Shown in pieces: positions 7,830-15,688 of a stretch of 27,304 bases of DNA (its first letter is position 1; every line of letters begins with the position of its first letter). The stretch spans positions 1 through 27,304 of the forward strand of contig JAGCIP010000125.1 in NCBI GenBank assembly GCA_017648525.1, in the 5' to 3' direction. Source of the DNA: Clostridia bacterium. GTDB lineage: Bacteria; Bacillota; Clostridia; Christensenellales; Borkfalkiaceae. Under the pieces are notes generated by a model. The model was not told the origin of the DNA and did no database searches. It saw only the letters and a list, made by a program, of their open reading frames with translations. The position numbers and the translations under genes are program-made.

Positions 7830-8183
7830 AATAATTCTCCTTAAGTATCCCGTTTTGGGTTTTTTATTTACTAATTTATTTTTTTGTTTTTGCGGATTAA
7901 AATTAAATCCCCTTTGTTTTATTGACAATTTTAGGTTTATTCACACCTAAATTTTCACCAAAAAAATCAAAAAATCTTTTTCGTCCCGCATTATGTATTA
8001 TATCACACGATTTGTCAAAAGTAAAGACATTATCGTCTTTTTTTAAAATTTATTCGCCGTAAAATTTACGCTATTTTTTTTACCTTTTTTTGCTTTTTTC
8101 GCACTTTTTATTTCTTTTTTTTCTTCTTAAAACATATATACTATAAGAAAACCGAAAAAGTAACTACGGGAAGTTTTTATATA
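7830..8183. other. Intergenic region between divergent pckG and the 339-aa gene
   Basis: This 354-nt gap holds the pckG promoter and about 155 nt of structured pckG leader. The leader includes the hairpin TTTAGGT (7930-7936) / ACCTAAA (7945-7951). Upstream of the promoter is a 13-nt palindrome CGTAAA-A-TTTACG (8058-8070), placed about 40 nt beyond the -35 box where a regulator could bind. The stretch 8071-8130 is strongly pyrimidine-rich on the plus strand. No good -35 box is visible for the plus-strand gene; a TATACT at 8137-8142 is a possible -10. No gene is seen. Confidence 0.6.
7990..8018 (-). promoter_or_regulatory. Sigma-A-type promoter for pckG
   Basis: On the minus strand TTGACA (8018-8013), 17-nt spacer, CATAAT (7995-7990). 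It predicts a leader of about 155 nt before the pckG start codon. Confidence 0.72.
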
Positions 8184-9203
8184 ATGGAATTTTTTAAAAA
8201 AACAACGGTCTTAAAACAAACGGAAAACGGATACGCTATAGACGGCAAAGCGTTAAGCGGTATTGCTCGCATAGAAATTGAAAGCGGGGTTGCGGATTTT
8301 TACCTAACCATTATAAACGCCTTGCCTTTGCAAACAGCCGTTTTTAAGGCGGGGTTATTAAACGGAAAATCGCTAACGGTTTTCGATTTAGGCAAGCACC
8401 CCGCATCATTTCATCACTTGCTTGAAAATTTTAATCAAAAGGAAGATTTTGCCGTTGGACTATTCGTTGAAAGTGACGATATTCCTATAACCATAGCCTT
8501 TGCAAAAGAGCCGTGCTCTAAACTTTCTTTAACCGATTTTAAGAAAGCGGTGGCAGAAAAATGTTTAGCCGAAAGAAAGACTAAATTAAAACCCTGCCCA
8601 CCCCCGATTGAAACGCCGTCAACACAAGAGCAACCCACTTGCCCACTATACGACGACGAGGCGGTTGCAACCCTGAATTACTATGAATTAGACCAAGAAG
8701 TTATCAATATAACCGAGAATATTGATATAAAGGAGCAAGACTATGTACGAAATGAAGATGAATTGTCTTTTATCGATTGCCAAGAAAAAACGCAACAAGT
8801 CAAGGGTTTTTCTGACCGCATTTCGAATGAAACAGACGCTGATTTTAGCACGGAACTTAAAGAAGAACAGCCCTACTACCGAACGGTAGAAAAAGAACTA
8901 ACTAATATTTTTGAAAAATTCCCCGCCGAAACTTGTTTGCAAAACTTATTTCCAGATAGCAAGTTTGCAAAAATAAATTATTCAAGCGACAAGTATTACG
9001 TGGTTGGCTTAATCAAGGAAAACGGAAAAGAAAGATATATTTGCTACGGCGTGCCAGCGACCTATTCAAAAGAGCCACCGAAAGAACTTGCAGGATATTG
9101 TACTTTTATTCCCCTTTCGGTGTTTTGCCTTAAAGGTGATGGTTTTTGGATGATGTTCCAAGATGCAGAAAGCGGGAAATGCGTAAATTGCGCCACCGTT
9201 TAA
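8184..9203 (+). CDS. Unknown Clostridia protein with conserved C-terminal domain, 339 aa
   Basis: No signal peptide or membrane segment. Residues 1-120 are a compact N-terminal region. Residues about 130-225 are acidic, low-complexity and probably disordered, opening with a Pro/Cys-rich stretch (KPCPPPIETPSTQEQPTCP). Residues about 230-339 form a distinct domain with FPDSKFAKINYSSDKYYVVG, RYICYGVPATYSKEPPKELA and FWMMFQDAESGKCVNC. I recall this C-terminal pattern ('YYVVGlI...YICYGVPg.y...PP.eL.Gy..flPl...GyWvmfQDA.tG') from hypothetical proteins across uncultured Clostridia, with no function assigned. The start at 8184 has only a weak ribosome site (GGGAAG, 12 nt upstream). Confidence 0.75.
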   Translation: MEFFKKTTVLKQTENGYAIDGKALSGIARIEIESGVADFYLTIINALPLQTAVFKAGLLNGKSLTVFDLGKHPASFHHLLENFNQKEDFAVGLFVESDDIPITIAFAKEPCSKLSLTDFKKAVAEKCLAERKTKLKPCPPPIETPSTQEQPTCPLYDDEAVATLNYYELDQEVINITENIDIKEQDYVRNEDELSFIDCQEKTQQVKGFSDRISNETDADFSTELKEEQPYYRTVEKELTNIFEKFPAETCLQNLFPDSKFAKINYSSDKYYVVGLIKENGKERYICYGVPATYSKEPPKELAGYCTFIPLSVFCLKGDGFWMMFQDAESGKCVNCATV

Positions 9204-9243
9204 GCAGTATTAGTCAAGCGGAAAAATTTTTTCGCATAAAAAG

Positions 9244-9272
9244 TTGAATTTTTATAAAAAGTAGGTTATAAT
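9244..9272 (+). promoter_or_regulatory. Sigma-A-type promoter for the CvpA-like gene
   Basis: TTGAAT (9244-9249), 17-nt spacer, TATAAT (9267-9272), 34 nt before the start codon. Confidence 0.78.
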
Positions 9273-9305
9273 TACTATATCGACAAAACTAAGGATGGTC
9301 TTTTA

Positions 9306-9875
9306 ATGAACGTTGCTGACTTAATTGCAATAGGCACGATACTAATCGTTGCTCTTATAGGTGCCGGTTTAGGATTTGGCAGATTTTTAAGTTTTCTTTC
9401 CCGTGGAATAGTAGGAAAAGTGTTATCTATAGTCGTTTGCTATTTTATTTTCGGTATAGTTCTTGACTGGCCTATCGTTAAAAATTTACTCACGGCTTTT
9501 GTAGAATTTATGCAGTCGAAAGATAATTTCTTCTGCAATATTCTATTGAATATTAGAATAGACCTTATTGCTTTTGCAGTCGTTTTATTCTTTGCCGTTC
9601 AACTCTTAAAGAAAATTTTTACCGCTCTTGTTCGTTGGCTTTTTGAGATTGACTTTTTTGCAATTCGCATTGTTAACAAAATTTTCGGCGTAATTTTAGC
9701 CGTTTTAACCTTGATAATAGCAACTCTTTTAATCTTTCAACTTCTATCGTTTAGCGGTGCGGGAACGATTGAGAAAATCACTTCTTGTCTATCGGGAAGC
9801 GCATTTGGGCTAGATAAACTTTTTATTGAAAACCCCTTACTATCTATTATTGAAAGCATAAATCTTGCAAAATAA
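9306..9875 (+). CDS. CvpA-like integral membrane protein, 189 aa
   Basis: A small polytopic protein with about four hydrophobic helices: residues 5-25, 35-55, 85-105 and 120-150. The opening (NVADLIAIGTILIVALIGAGLGFGRFLSFLSRGIVGK) follows the CvpA/colicin V production family layout: an N-terminal helix, then a Gly-rich '.G..rGf...l....gi.g..l' segment. CvpA-type proteins sit in the cytoplasmic membrane and affect envelope homeostasis; the exact activity is unknown. The start at 9306 follows AAGGATGG. It has its own promoter and terminator, so it need not be co-expressed with the 339-residue gene 102 nt upstream. The family call is moderate. Confidence 0.7.
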   Translation: MNVADLIAIGTILIVALIGAGLGFGRFLSFLSRGIVGKVLSIVVCYFIFGIVLDWPIVKNLLTAFVEFMQSKDNFFCNILLNIRIDLIAFAVVLFFAVQLLKKIFTALVRWLFEIDFFAIRIVNKIFGVILAVLTLIIATLLIFQLLSFSGAGTIEKITSCLSGSAFGLDKLFIENPLLSIIESINLAK

Positions 9876-9891
9876 AATTATAAAGCACATA

Positions 9892-9931
9892 AAGAAAGTG
9901 ACTACCGATAAAGGTAGCCACTTTCTTTTTT
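9892..9931 (+). terminator. Terminator after the CvpA-like gene
   Basis: GAAAGTG-A-CTACC (9894-9906) pairs with GGTAG-C-CACTTTC (9913-9925), a 12-bp stem with one mismatch, followed by TTTTTT. It may also serve the converging kinase gene that ends at 9965. Confidence 0.85.
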
Positions 9932-9964
9932 AAAACTTTTCAGAGAATATATAGTTAAAAGTCG

Positions 9965-11062
9965 TCAACTATATTTTTTTACTATTTCTTGCATCTTGTC
10001 AAAGCATTTTTCCATTTCTTGAACCAACTTAAATTGAGTTCTACATCTATCCAAGTTATGCTCTTCTCTCTTAATACGGAAATAAACGTCGCCGTCTAAA
10101 TAGTCGGTTAAAAATCTAATACCGCATTCAAAGGTCATCAAGATTGCGCCCCAAGGCAAATATTCTTTTTCAATATCGGTGGCGTCGTTACCAAGTGCAG
10201 TTAAATAACCACGAGTGTAAACGTCGAATAAATCGATATTAAAGTTAACCTTGCTTAAATCCTTTTCGTCTTCTGGCGCAGTTGAACAACCAAATCTAAT
10301 ACTATCGCCAAAGTCGTAACAAATACTGCCCGGCATAATAGTATCAAGGTCGATAACCGCAACGGGCTCACCCGTCTTTACGTCAAGCATAACGTTGTTA
10401 AGTTTGGTGTCGTTATGCGTAACTTTGGTGGGCATTTTTCCGCTTTCAAGTAAAGATACGATTTTATCGCAAATATTTTTTCTCTTAAGCGCAAAATCTA
10501 TTTCGGCTTGAACGTCTTTAACTCTATTCATTTTGTCTAACTTAATAGATTTTTCTAGGTTTGCAAAACGCTTTACCGTGTTGTGGAAACCGGGGATAAT
10601 TTCAACGATAGGCGTTGCGTCAAATTCCGAAAGCAACTTTGCAAAATTACCAAACGCAACTGCGCTTTGATAAAAATCTTCGGGCTTTTCTATAGATTGA
10701 TAAGCAACTGCGTCGGTAATAAATATATACATACGGTAATAACCGTCGTCTTCATCACAATGATAATAGGTTTCGCCCGATTTGGTGTAGATTAAAGAAA
10801 GACTTTCTCTATCGGGGTTTCCGCCGTTAGCAAGAATTTTCGCTCTGTTAAACTCGGTAACAAGTTTAATGTTATTCATAAGCCCTGCAACGTTGGGGAA
10901 CGCCGTATTGTTTATTTTTTGTAAGATATAATCGGTTTTTTCGCCGTCTTTTTCCATAACGGCAAGATATGTTGCGTTAATATGCCCTTCGCCATATCTT
11001 TCACAAGAGCAAAGTTCGCCTTCTACTTGAAATTGATTTACTATATTCTTAAAAAATTCCAT
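9965..11062 (-). CDS. N-acetylhexosamine 1-kinase-like phosphotransferase (APH fold)
   Basis: A 365-residue aminoglycoside-phosphotransferase-fold kinase very similar to Bifidobacterium NahK (about 359 residues), which phosphorylates GlcNAc/GalNAc at C1. Shared stretches are YGEGHINATYLAV, YILQKIN, VTHNDTKLNNVMLD with catalytic base D218, VIDLDTIMPGS with the metal-binding DxD, DFGDSIRFG and STAPEDEKDLSKVNF. Near the end, EEHNLDRCRTQFKLVQEMEK also matches. The start at 11062 follows TTAGGAGGAAG. It has its own promoter and is separated from the upstream FGGY kinase by a terminator, so it is a separate unit. No lacto-N-biose phosphorylase or uridylyltransferase is in view. The fold is certain; GlcNAc/GalNAc as substrate is probable from identity in the active-site loops. 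Confidence 0.88.
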   Translation of the reverse strand: MEFFKNIVNQFQVEGELCSCERYGEGHINATYLAVMEKDGEKTDYILQKINNTAFPNVAGLMNNIKLVTEFNRAKILANGGNPDRESLSLIYTKSGETYYHCDEDDGYYRMYIFITDAVAYQSIEKPEDFYQSAVAFGNFAKLLSEFDATPIVEIIPGFHNTVKRFANLEKSIKLDKMNRVKDVQAEIDFALKRKNICDKIVSLLESGKMPTKVTHNDTKLNNVMLDVKTGEPVAVIDLDTIMPGSICYDFGDSIRFGCSTAPEDEKDLSKVNFNIDLFDVYTRGYLTALGNDATDIEKEYLPWGAILMTFECGIRFLTDYLDGDVYFRIKREEHNLDRCRTQFKLVQEMEKCFDKMQEIVKKYS

Positions 11063-11082
11063 TTTATCTTCCTCCTAAATAA

Positions 11083-11111
11083 ATAATAACAAACACGCAT
11101 AAAATTTTCAA
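11083..11111 (-). promoter_or_regulatory. Sigma-A-type promoter for the NahK-like gene
   Basis: On the minus strand TTGAAA (11111-11106), 17-nt spacer, TATTAT (11088-11083), 20 nt before the start codon. Confidence 0.68.
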
Positions 11112-11175
11112 GTGTTCGGCTTTATAAATTAGGACGTGCTTTTTGCATAAAAGTATTTACCGCCTCATTTATGCC

Positions 11176-11217
11176 CAAAAATACAAACGAGCAGTCCGCT
11201 TTATCGCAAACCGCCCG
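11176..11217 (-). terminator. Terminator of the glycyl radical enzyme operon
   Basis: On the minus strand CGGGCGGTTTGC (11217-11206) pairs with GCGGACTGCTCG (11199-11188) through 12 pairs including four G-U, then TTTGTATTTTT. The G-U pairs would be A-C mismatches in plus-strand RNA, so the hairpin is built for the minus strand. It ends the operon 33 nt after the FGGY kinase stop. Confidence 0.72.
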
Positions 11218-11249
11218 CCTTTTTATTATAAATTTTAAACAAACTAAAA

Positions 11250-12524
11250 TTATTGATAACTAATGCTTGCACGTGCTTGCTTTTCGTCTTTATACGCCCC
11301 GACGGCAATCAATGCAAAAAGAGCCGAGCCGAAAGACGCTTCTTCGTTGTGCGCTGGTATTTTCATTTTCGCACCGAACTTTTGCTCTAACGCATTTTTA
11401 AAGAGCGCATTTTTTCTTATGCCGTTACCAGAGCCAACAAGTCCGCTCTTTTTAACACCCATTTGTTTATAAACCGAATATAATTCTTCCGCCATGCCTT
11501 TTATAACGCCACGTGTTAAGGCAGACGGTGTAAAATTAACGGTATCAACGCCCGTTATACTACCCTTTATCTCGGGGTGGGCACGAGTTCCTGCAAAACG
11601 AGTATCTACGGTTAAACTCTCGACGCCGTCGTTAAGCGTTTCCGCCATAATTTGATAAATCTCTGCGTCTGTAACGTCTTTATTAACCTTTCTTAAAATC
11701 CCTGCGTAAAAATCTTTTAGCATTGAGTAGGCTCTGCCACCGCAAAGCACCGCCCCAACGAGCAAATATTTTCCACCGAAATAGGGGCGAGTTTCAACCC
11801 CTTCTGCAACAACGGGAGCGTTTGAAACGATAGAAACTTGACTGCCCGTTCCCGCATTAACCAACAAGTCGTTTTCGTCTATAAGTGTTGAGAAAACGCT
11901 TGCTTGATTGTCGCCTATCGCAACGCTTACGGGTATTCCGTTATGACAGCCCGCAATGGCGTAATCGGCGGTAACCTTTCCGTTATAGTCAAAGGTAAAT
12001 TCGTTCTTTTCTAAATCGTAAAGCCCAAAACTGCATGCATCAGACGAGTGAATAAACGGAGTTTTTAACCCGCATAGACGCATAACCAAATAATCGTGAA
12101 TAGTACAAAACGAAACGGCGGTTTTAGGCACTAATCCGTTAACTCTATTATAAAAATCGGTAACCGTGCCGTAACCCGAATAACTGCCCAAATACCCCGC
12201 ATAGGTGGTGTTTTTATAGGGCAAATTTCCACGCCCGTCTTGCCAAGTATAAAGGGGACTAACGGAAACGCCGTCCTTATCGGTATAAACAATGCCGTGC
12301 ATTTGCCCCGTAACGCCGATAACTGCGGTGTTTGTGGTTTTTAGTTGGTCTAACACCGAAAGGGCAAGACTTATTATCTTTTCAGCGTCCTGAATTTTCT
12401 CCCAGTCGTTAGCCGTTGGAATAAAAGCGTTGTAATTAACCGTTTTAGAGCGCACCAACTTGCCATCTTCAACAAGAACACCGCAAATGCTTGTAGTTCC
12501 TATATCAATACCTATTGCTTGCAT
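11250..12524 (-). CDS. FGGY-family sugar/polyol kinase (sedoheptulokinase/xylulokinase-like)
   Basis: A 424-residue kinase with the N-terminal ATPase-fold loop GIDIGTTSICGVL, the substrate-side stretches VTGQMHGI and LYTWQDGRG, putative catalytic base D205 in IGDNQAS, and the C-terminal nucleotide loop VGSGNGIRKNALF. VTGQMHGI plus SPLYTWQDGRG is closest, from memory, to sedoheptulokinase-type members; at 424 residues it is shorter than typical xylulokinases (about 500). It should phosphorylate an open-chain ketose or polyol using ATP. I choose 12524 as start because AGGAGA, six bases upstream, overlaps the stop codon of the glycyl radical enzyme gene; a GTG at 12539 would overlap that gene. 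It is the third gene of the operon and may be translationally coupled. The kinase may phosphorylate the substrate or product of the radical enzyme. Confidence 0.88.
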   Translation of the reverse strand: MQAIGIDIGTTSICGVLVEDGKLVRSKTVNYNAFIPTANDWEKIQDAEKIISLALSVLDQLKTTNTAVIGVTGQMHGIVYTDKDGVSVSPLYTWQDGRGNLPYKNTTYAGYLGSYSGYGTVTDFYNRVNGLVPKTAVSFCTIHDYLVMRLCGLKTPFIHSSDACSFGLYDLEKNEFTFDYNGKVTADYAIAGCHNGIPVSVAIGDNQASVFSTLIDENDLLVNAGTGSQVSIVSNAPVVAEGVETRPYFGGKYLLVGAVLCGGRAYSMLKDFYAGILRKVNKDVTDAEIYQIMAETLNDGVESLTVDTRFAGTRAHPEIKGSITGVDTVNFTPSALTRGVIKGMAEELYSVYKQMGVKKSGLVGSGNGIRKNALFKNALEQKFGAKMKIPAHNEEASFGSALFALIAVGAYKDEKQARASISYQ

Positions 12525-12532
12525 ATCGTCTC

Positions 12533-14860
12533 CTAACACTCAATACTCGTTGAGCGCAAATCAAGTCTTTTTATTATATCTTGCTGTATTTGTGGCGATA
12601 AGTCAAGGAAATTAACGAAAGTTCCGTGAATTCTCATAATGTACACCCCGCTCGGTGCGTATTTTTCGGGATTAGCAAGCACCTTTCTTAAAGTTTCGGG
12701 CGTGGTGACGTTAACGTAAAGATAGAAGGGCGACACGCCTTGCTTTAAGGGGTTAAAGAACAAGGGCTTAACGATATTTTGATAGAACTTAACGCCCTTT
12801 TCTTCTAAATCATCCCCCACAAAATATTTGGGGTCTATACCCAAGTGCGACGCATAACCACCGTTAAACTTTTCAAACGGCAATTTCATATTAGATAAAA
12901 TTCTAAAACCTAAGCCGTTGCTTGCCTCGCCAAACAAGGGGTCAACGCCGTAGCCAAACATTTCCCTTGCCTTTCTGCCGTCGGGTGTTGCGCCCACCCA
13001 GTAGCCGTAAGTTAAGTGCGTGGACGGACTTGAAAAGTCGGGTCTGAACGGATTTCCCAAGTAGTTCTTCTTTGAAGAAATCATATCGCTAACCCTTAAG
13101 GCAATTTCACGGGCTTCTTCGTCCACTTCTTTAATATTGTTGCCAAATTTAGGTTGAGCAAGCAAGAATTCACGCAAATCTTCGTAGCCGACGAAGTTAT
13201 TTTTAAGCGCATCTAAAAGCATTTGCTTTCCGTCTGGGTATTTTTCTATAAATTTATCAATCGCAATAAACGAATCGACTAAAACGGTAAGCCCGTGCAC
13301 CAAACACCCGCTACCGTTATATTTCGTGCCTTGCTTAACCGTGTCACGCATATCTGCGCCGTATTCTAATCCGCCCATAAAGCAACTTAGGAAAGGCACT
13401 TTCAACTGCGAAAGCGCAATCGACGCACCGTTACCAGCCTTGGTCATCTCGTCTAAAACCTTGTCTAAGGTCTTATAAAAATCTTGGCGTATGGTTTTTA
13501 GGTCGTAGCCGTCTACTTGCATAAGTTTTTCGCCCGTAATCGCACTTTCGCCCCCAAATAAAACCATTTCTAAAACTTTTGGAAGTGAAAGCCAAGTGTT
13601 AGTGGTGTTTCCGTTGTCTTTGCCCATAATTAACGGCTCTTGACAGCCCGCAACCGAATAATCGGGAATATCTTCAATCGCCACACCGTTGTTTTCTAAA
13701 ACGGTAAATAGCGCATCGTCGTTAAAGAGCGACGGGGTTAGAACGCCCGCAGAGAAGAAAAATCTACCCAACTCTTTGTAGAGTTTTTCAGGCGTTTTTT
13801 TATGTAATTTAACCGACAAGATAGGTTGCGGTAAGTTCATATCAAAGTAGGCGTCTAAAATAGCGTAAGAAGTAAGGTTGGTCAAGTCGTTACCATTTTC
13901 ATCACGTCCTGAGATAAGCACGTTTTGAGAGATTGCCCAACTTCTGTCCCCGATATTAAAGAACACCAAGAAATGCTTAAATAGTTCGCTAACCTGCTGA
14001 CGAGAAAGGTCGCCCCTAAACGGCTCGAAAATTCTATCGGCATTACCAACAGAAAAAGCATAAGGATTAGGTGCTTGTTCTAAACACATAATTTGCCACA
14101 ATAAAATATATAGTTGAATAGCCTCGTAAAGATTTTTAGCGCCGTTAGCATAGATGTTTTTAAGCGATTTTTCAAGATATTCTAACTCTATAACTCTTTC
14201 CGTTTGAGCGGTAAGTTTTTGTGCTTTTATTATCTCTAAATATCTATCAATAAGGATTTTAACACCGTTAAGCGCAATCTCTGCACCCCTATAAAACTCG
14301 CCGTCTTTTGATTTAGCGTTTTCAATAAGTGCGTCTATGCCGTATTTTAACGCTTGGCGGAAATCTGGAATAACGTGCCCAGTTACTTGTTCAACGAAAA
14401 ATACAACTTCTTTGGTGTAGTTTTCTACCGACGAATAGGTTTTTTGTAAAATGTTAACCATATCGCTTTTAGCCGTGAAATTACGCACGGCGCTTATGCG
14501 CTCTTTTGTAAATTCTTGGTTTGGCTCTATGTCGTTATAGATAGCCATAGGGTCGCAATAGCCCGAAAAACCTTCAACCGTGAACGACGGATTTATAAGC
14601 GCATAAGATTTAGCAAACGCATCTCTTTGCACGCCCACGAAAACCGCATTGTCGCTTAAAGATAGCGGAATAGTCTTTAACACTTCGTTAAGAAGATATG
14701 CCTTTTTAACTTGCGGAGAACAGTCTTTATACTTGTCTTCACAAAGCATTTCGGTTTCCTTTGCCAAAAACCAGCCATCTAATCTGTTAATGCGCCTTTC
14801 TTCTTTGAAAAGTTCTTTTGCCATTTGGGTTAACTTGCCCGCTTTATAAATTTTTTCCAT
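12533..14860 (-). CDS. Glycyl radical enzyme (PFL-like) of unknown substrate
   Basis: A 775-residue glycyl radical enzyme. The PFL-like domain covers about residues 1-630 and the glycyl radical domain the rest. The thiyl loop is YSVAGCQEPLIMG: C406 is the radical cysteine and E408 completes the Cys-x-Glu pattern typical of eliminases such as dehydratases and C-O or C-N lyases, while pyruvate formate-lyase has Cys-Cys. The glycine loop is IMRIHGTFVNFLDLSPQIQ, with G746 as the likely radical site; His before and Thr after the Gly depart from the usual R-V-[SCA]-G-Y. YGYWVGATPDGRKA is the usual conserved GRE stretch. The start at 14860 follows AAGGAGATTGTT. The activase gene ends 13 nt upstream and the sugar kinase follows, suggesting elimination on a sugar, polyol or derivative. 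The exact reaction is unknown. Confidence 0.9.
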   Translation of the reverse strand: MEKIYKAGKLTQMAKELFKEERRINRLDGWFLAKETEMLCEDKYKDCSPQVKKAYLLNEVLKTIPLSLSDNAVFVGVQRDAFAKSYALINPSFTVEGFSGYCDPMAIYNDIEPNQEFTKERISAVRNFTAKSDMVNILQKTYSSVENYTKEVVFFVEQVTGHVIPDFRQALKYGIDALIENAKSKDGEFYRGAEIALNGVKILIDRYLEIIKAQKLTAQTERVIELEYLEKSLKNIYANGAKNLYEAIQLYILLWQIMCLEQAPNPYAFSVGNADRIFEPFRGDLSRQQVSELFKHFLVFFNIGDRSWAISQNVLISGRDENGNDLTNLTSYAILDAYFDMNLPQPILSVKLHKKTPEKLYKELGRFFFSAGVLTPSLFNDDALFTVLENNGVAIEDIPDYSVAGCQEPLIMGKDNGNTTNTWLSLPKVLEMVLFGGESAITGEKLMQVDGYDLKTIRQDFYKTLDKVLDEMTKAGNGASIALSQLKVPFLSCFMGGLEYGADMRDTVKQGTKYNGSGCLVHGLTVLVDSFIAIDKFIEKYPDGKQMLLDALKNNFVGYEDLREFLLAQPKFGNNIKEVDEEAREIALRVSDMISSKKNYLGNPFRPDFSSPSTHLTYGYWVGATPDGRKAREMFGYGVDPLFGEASNGLGFRILSNMKLPFEKFNGGYASHLGIDPKYFVGDDLEEKGVKFYQNIVKPLFFNPLKQGVSPFYLYVNVTTPETLRKVLANPEKYAPSGVYIMRIHGTFVNFLDLSPQIQQDIIKRLDLRSTSIEC

Positions 14861-14873
14861 AACAATCTCCTTT

Positions 14874-15575
14874 TTAGGTTTTTACCAAAACCAAGTTGTT
14901 TTCTTTAAATATTTTATTAAACTCGTCAATCGTCTTTTTATCAACGAAACCGTTTTTTATTTGATAAGGTGTTTTCCATTTGTCTTTGCCATATTCGTGA
15001 TAGGGCAAAAACTCGAAAACAGTGTTCTTAGTGTCAAACTTTGCAAAATATTCGGCAAACTTTTCGGGGTTTTTTGCGTTTACGCCGTTAATAAGCGGTA
15101 TTCTTATGTGTTGCGCCCGCCCCAAATTACACCTGCGCTCGTAATTTTCTTTAACCGTATCGATAGGAACACCCGTCCATTTAAGATGCTCTTTATCGTC
15201 GTAATGCTTAAAGTCCATTATTATGTAATCAATATATTCTTCTAACTCGCTTAAATATTTAGCCGTGCCGTTAGTTTCTATCGCCACGTGAATATCGTTG
15301 TTTTTCAACTCTTTAAGAACTTCAAAGAGTTCGGTTTTTTGCAAGGTTGCCTCTCCACCCGTAAAGGTAACACCGCCACCACTAAAAAACAAGGGCTTTG
15401 CTGAAACACACTCTTCAACTATTTGTTGCACGGAGTAATCTTTCCCCGCCTGTTTTTCCATACCTTCTGGATTAGAACACCACGGGCAACGCATATTACA
15501 CCCCGAAAGATGATATACAAGCCTGTTCCCCGGCCCGTCTTGAGAAAAATTAAAACCCTTACTAAAAATACGCAT
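14874..15575 (-). CDS. Glycyl radical enzyme activase (radical SAM, PFL-activase-like)
   Basis: A 233-residue radical SAM enzyme that should use S-adenosylmethionine and a [4Fe-4S] cluster to abstract a hydrogen from the glycine of the adjacent enzyme. The cluster motif is C26-x3-C30-x2-C33 (SGCNMRCPWCSNPEG). The SAM-binding GGE motif is GGVTFTGGEATLQ with E75 and Ala where many have Pro, the same GGEA as recalled for E. coli PflA. Its length matches PflA (246). It lacks the ferredoxin-like cysteine insert found in activases of most GRE eliminases, which is notable because its partner looks like an eliminase. Later stretches FLPYHEYGKDKW and IIMDFKHYDDKEHLKWTGV also match activases. The start at 15575 follows AAAGGAGCAAAT. 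First gene of the operon. Confidence 0.93.
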   Translation of the reverse strand: MRIFSKGFNFSQDGPGNRLVYHLSGCNMRCPWCSNPEGMEKQAGKDYSVQQIVEECVSAKPLFFSGGGVTFTGGEATLQKTELFEVLKELKNNDIHVAIETNGTAKYLSELEEYIDYIIMDFKHYDDKEHLKWTGVPIDTVKENYERRCNLGRAQHIRIPLINGVNAKNPEKFAEYFAKFDTKNTVFEFLPYHEYGKDKWKTPYQIKNGFVDKKTIDEFNKIFKENNLVLVKT

Positions 15576-15593
15576 ATTTGCTCCTTTTTAATT

Positions 15594-15622
15594 ATTTTAG
15601 CATTTAGGCAAAAGATTTTCCA
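15594..15622 (-). promoter_or_regulatory. Promoter of the glycyl radical enzyme operon
   Basis: On the minus strand TGGAAA (15622-15617), 17-nt spacer ending in TGC, TAAAAT (15599-15594): an extended -10 with a weak -35, as expected for a promoter that needs an activator. Its -35 box directly abuts that of the divergent AraC gene. Confidence 0.55.
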
Positions 15623-15651
15623 TTGACAAAAGGTCAAAATAAATGTAAAAT
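15623..15651 (+). promoter_or_regulatory. Promoter of the AraC-family regulator, with inverted repeat
   Basis: TTGACA (15623-15628), 17-nt spacer, TAAAAT (15646-15651). The inverted repeat TTGAC-N5-GTCAA (15623-15637) covers the -35 box and could be an autoregulatory operator. Confidence 0.75.
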
Positions 15652-15688
15652 AAAGTAAATATTAAATAATTACACTCAAGGCAGTATT

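Noticed and set aside
7830..7928. In-frame N-terminal extension of PEP carboxykinase starting at 7928
   Set aside because: It would start with TTG, has no ribosome site, covers the structured leader, and makes the protein longer than the family; ATG at 7829 has AAGGAGA in place.
8058..8084. CGTAAA-A-TTTACG followed by a T run, as a plus-strand terminator
   Set aside because: A one-base centre cannot form a stable hairpin and no plus-strand gene ends there; kept only as a possible protein-binding palindrome.
9218..9235. GCGGAAAAATTTTTTCGC as terminator of the 339-aa gene
   Set aside because: The stem is mostly A-T pairs with almost no loop and no T tail; the downstream gene's own promoter is better evidence of a boundary.
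12525..12539. GTG start for the FGGY kinase at 12539
   Set aside because: It overlaps the glycyl radical enzyme gene and has no ribosome site; ATG at 12524 has AGGAGA six bases upstream and directly opens with the conserved ATPase-fold strand.
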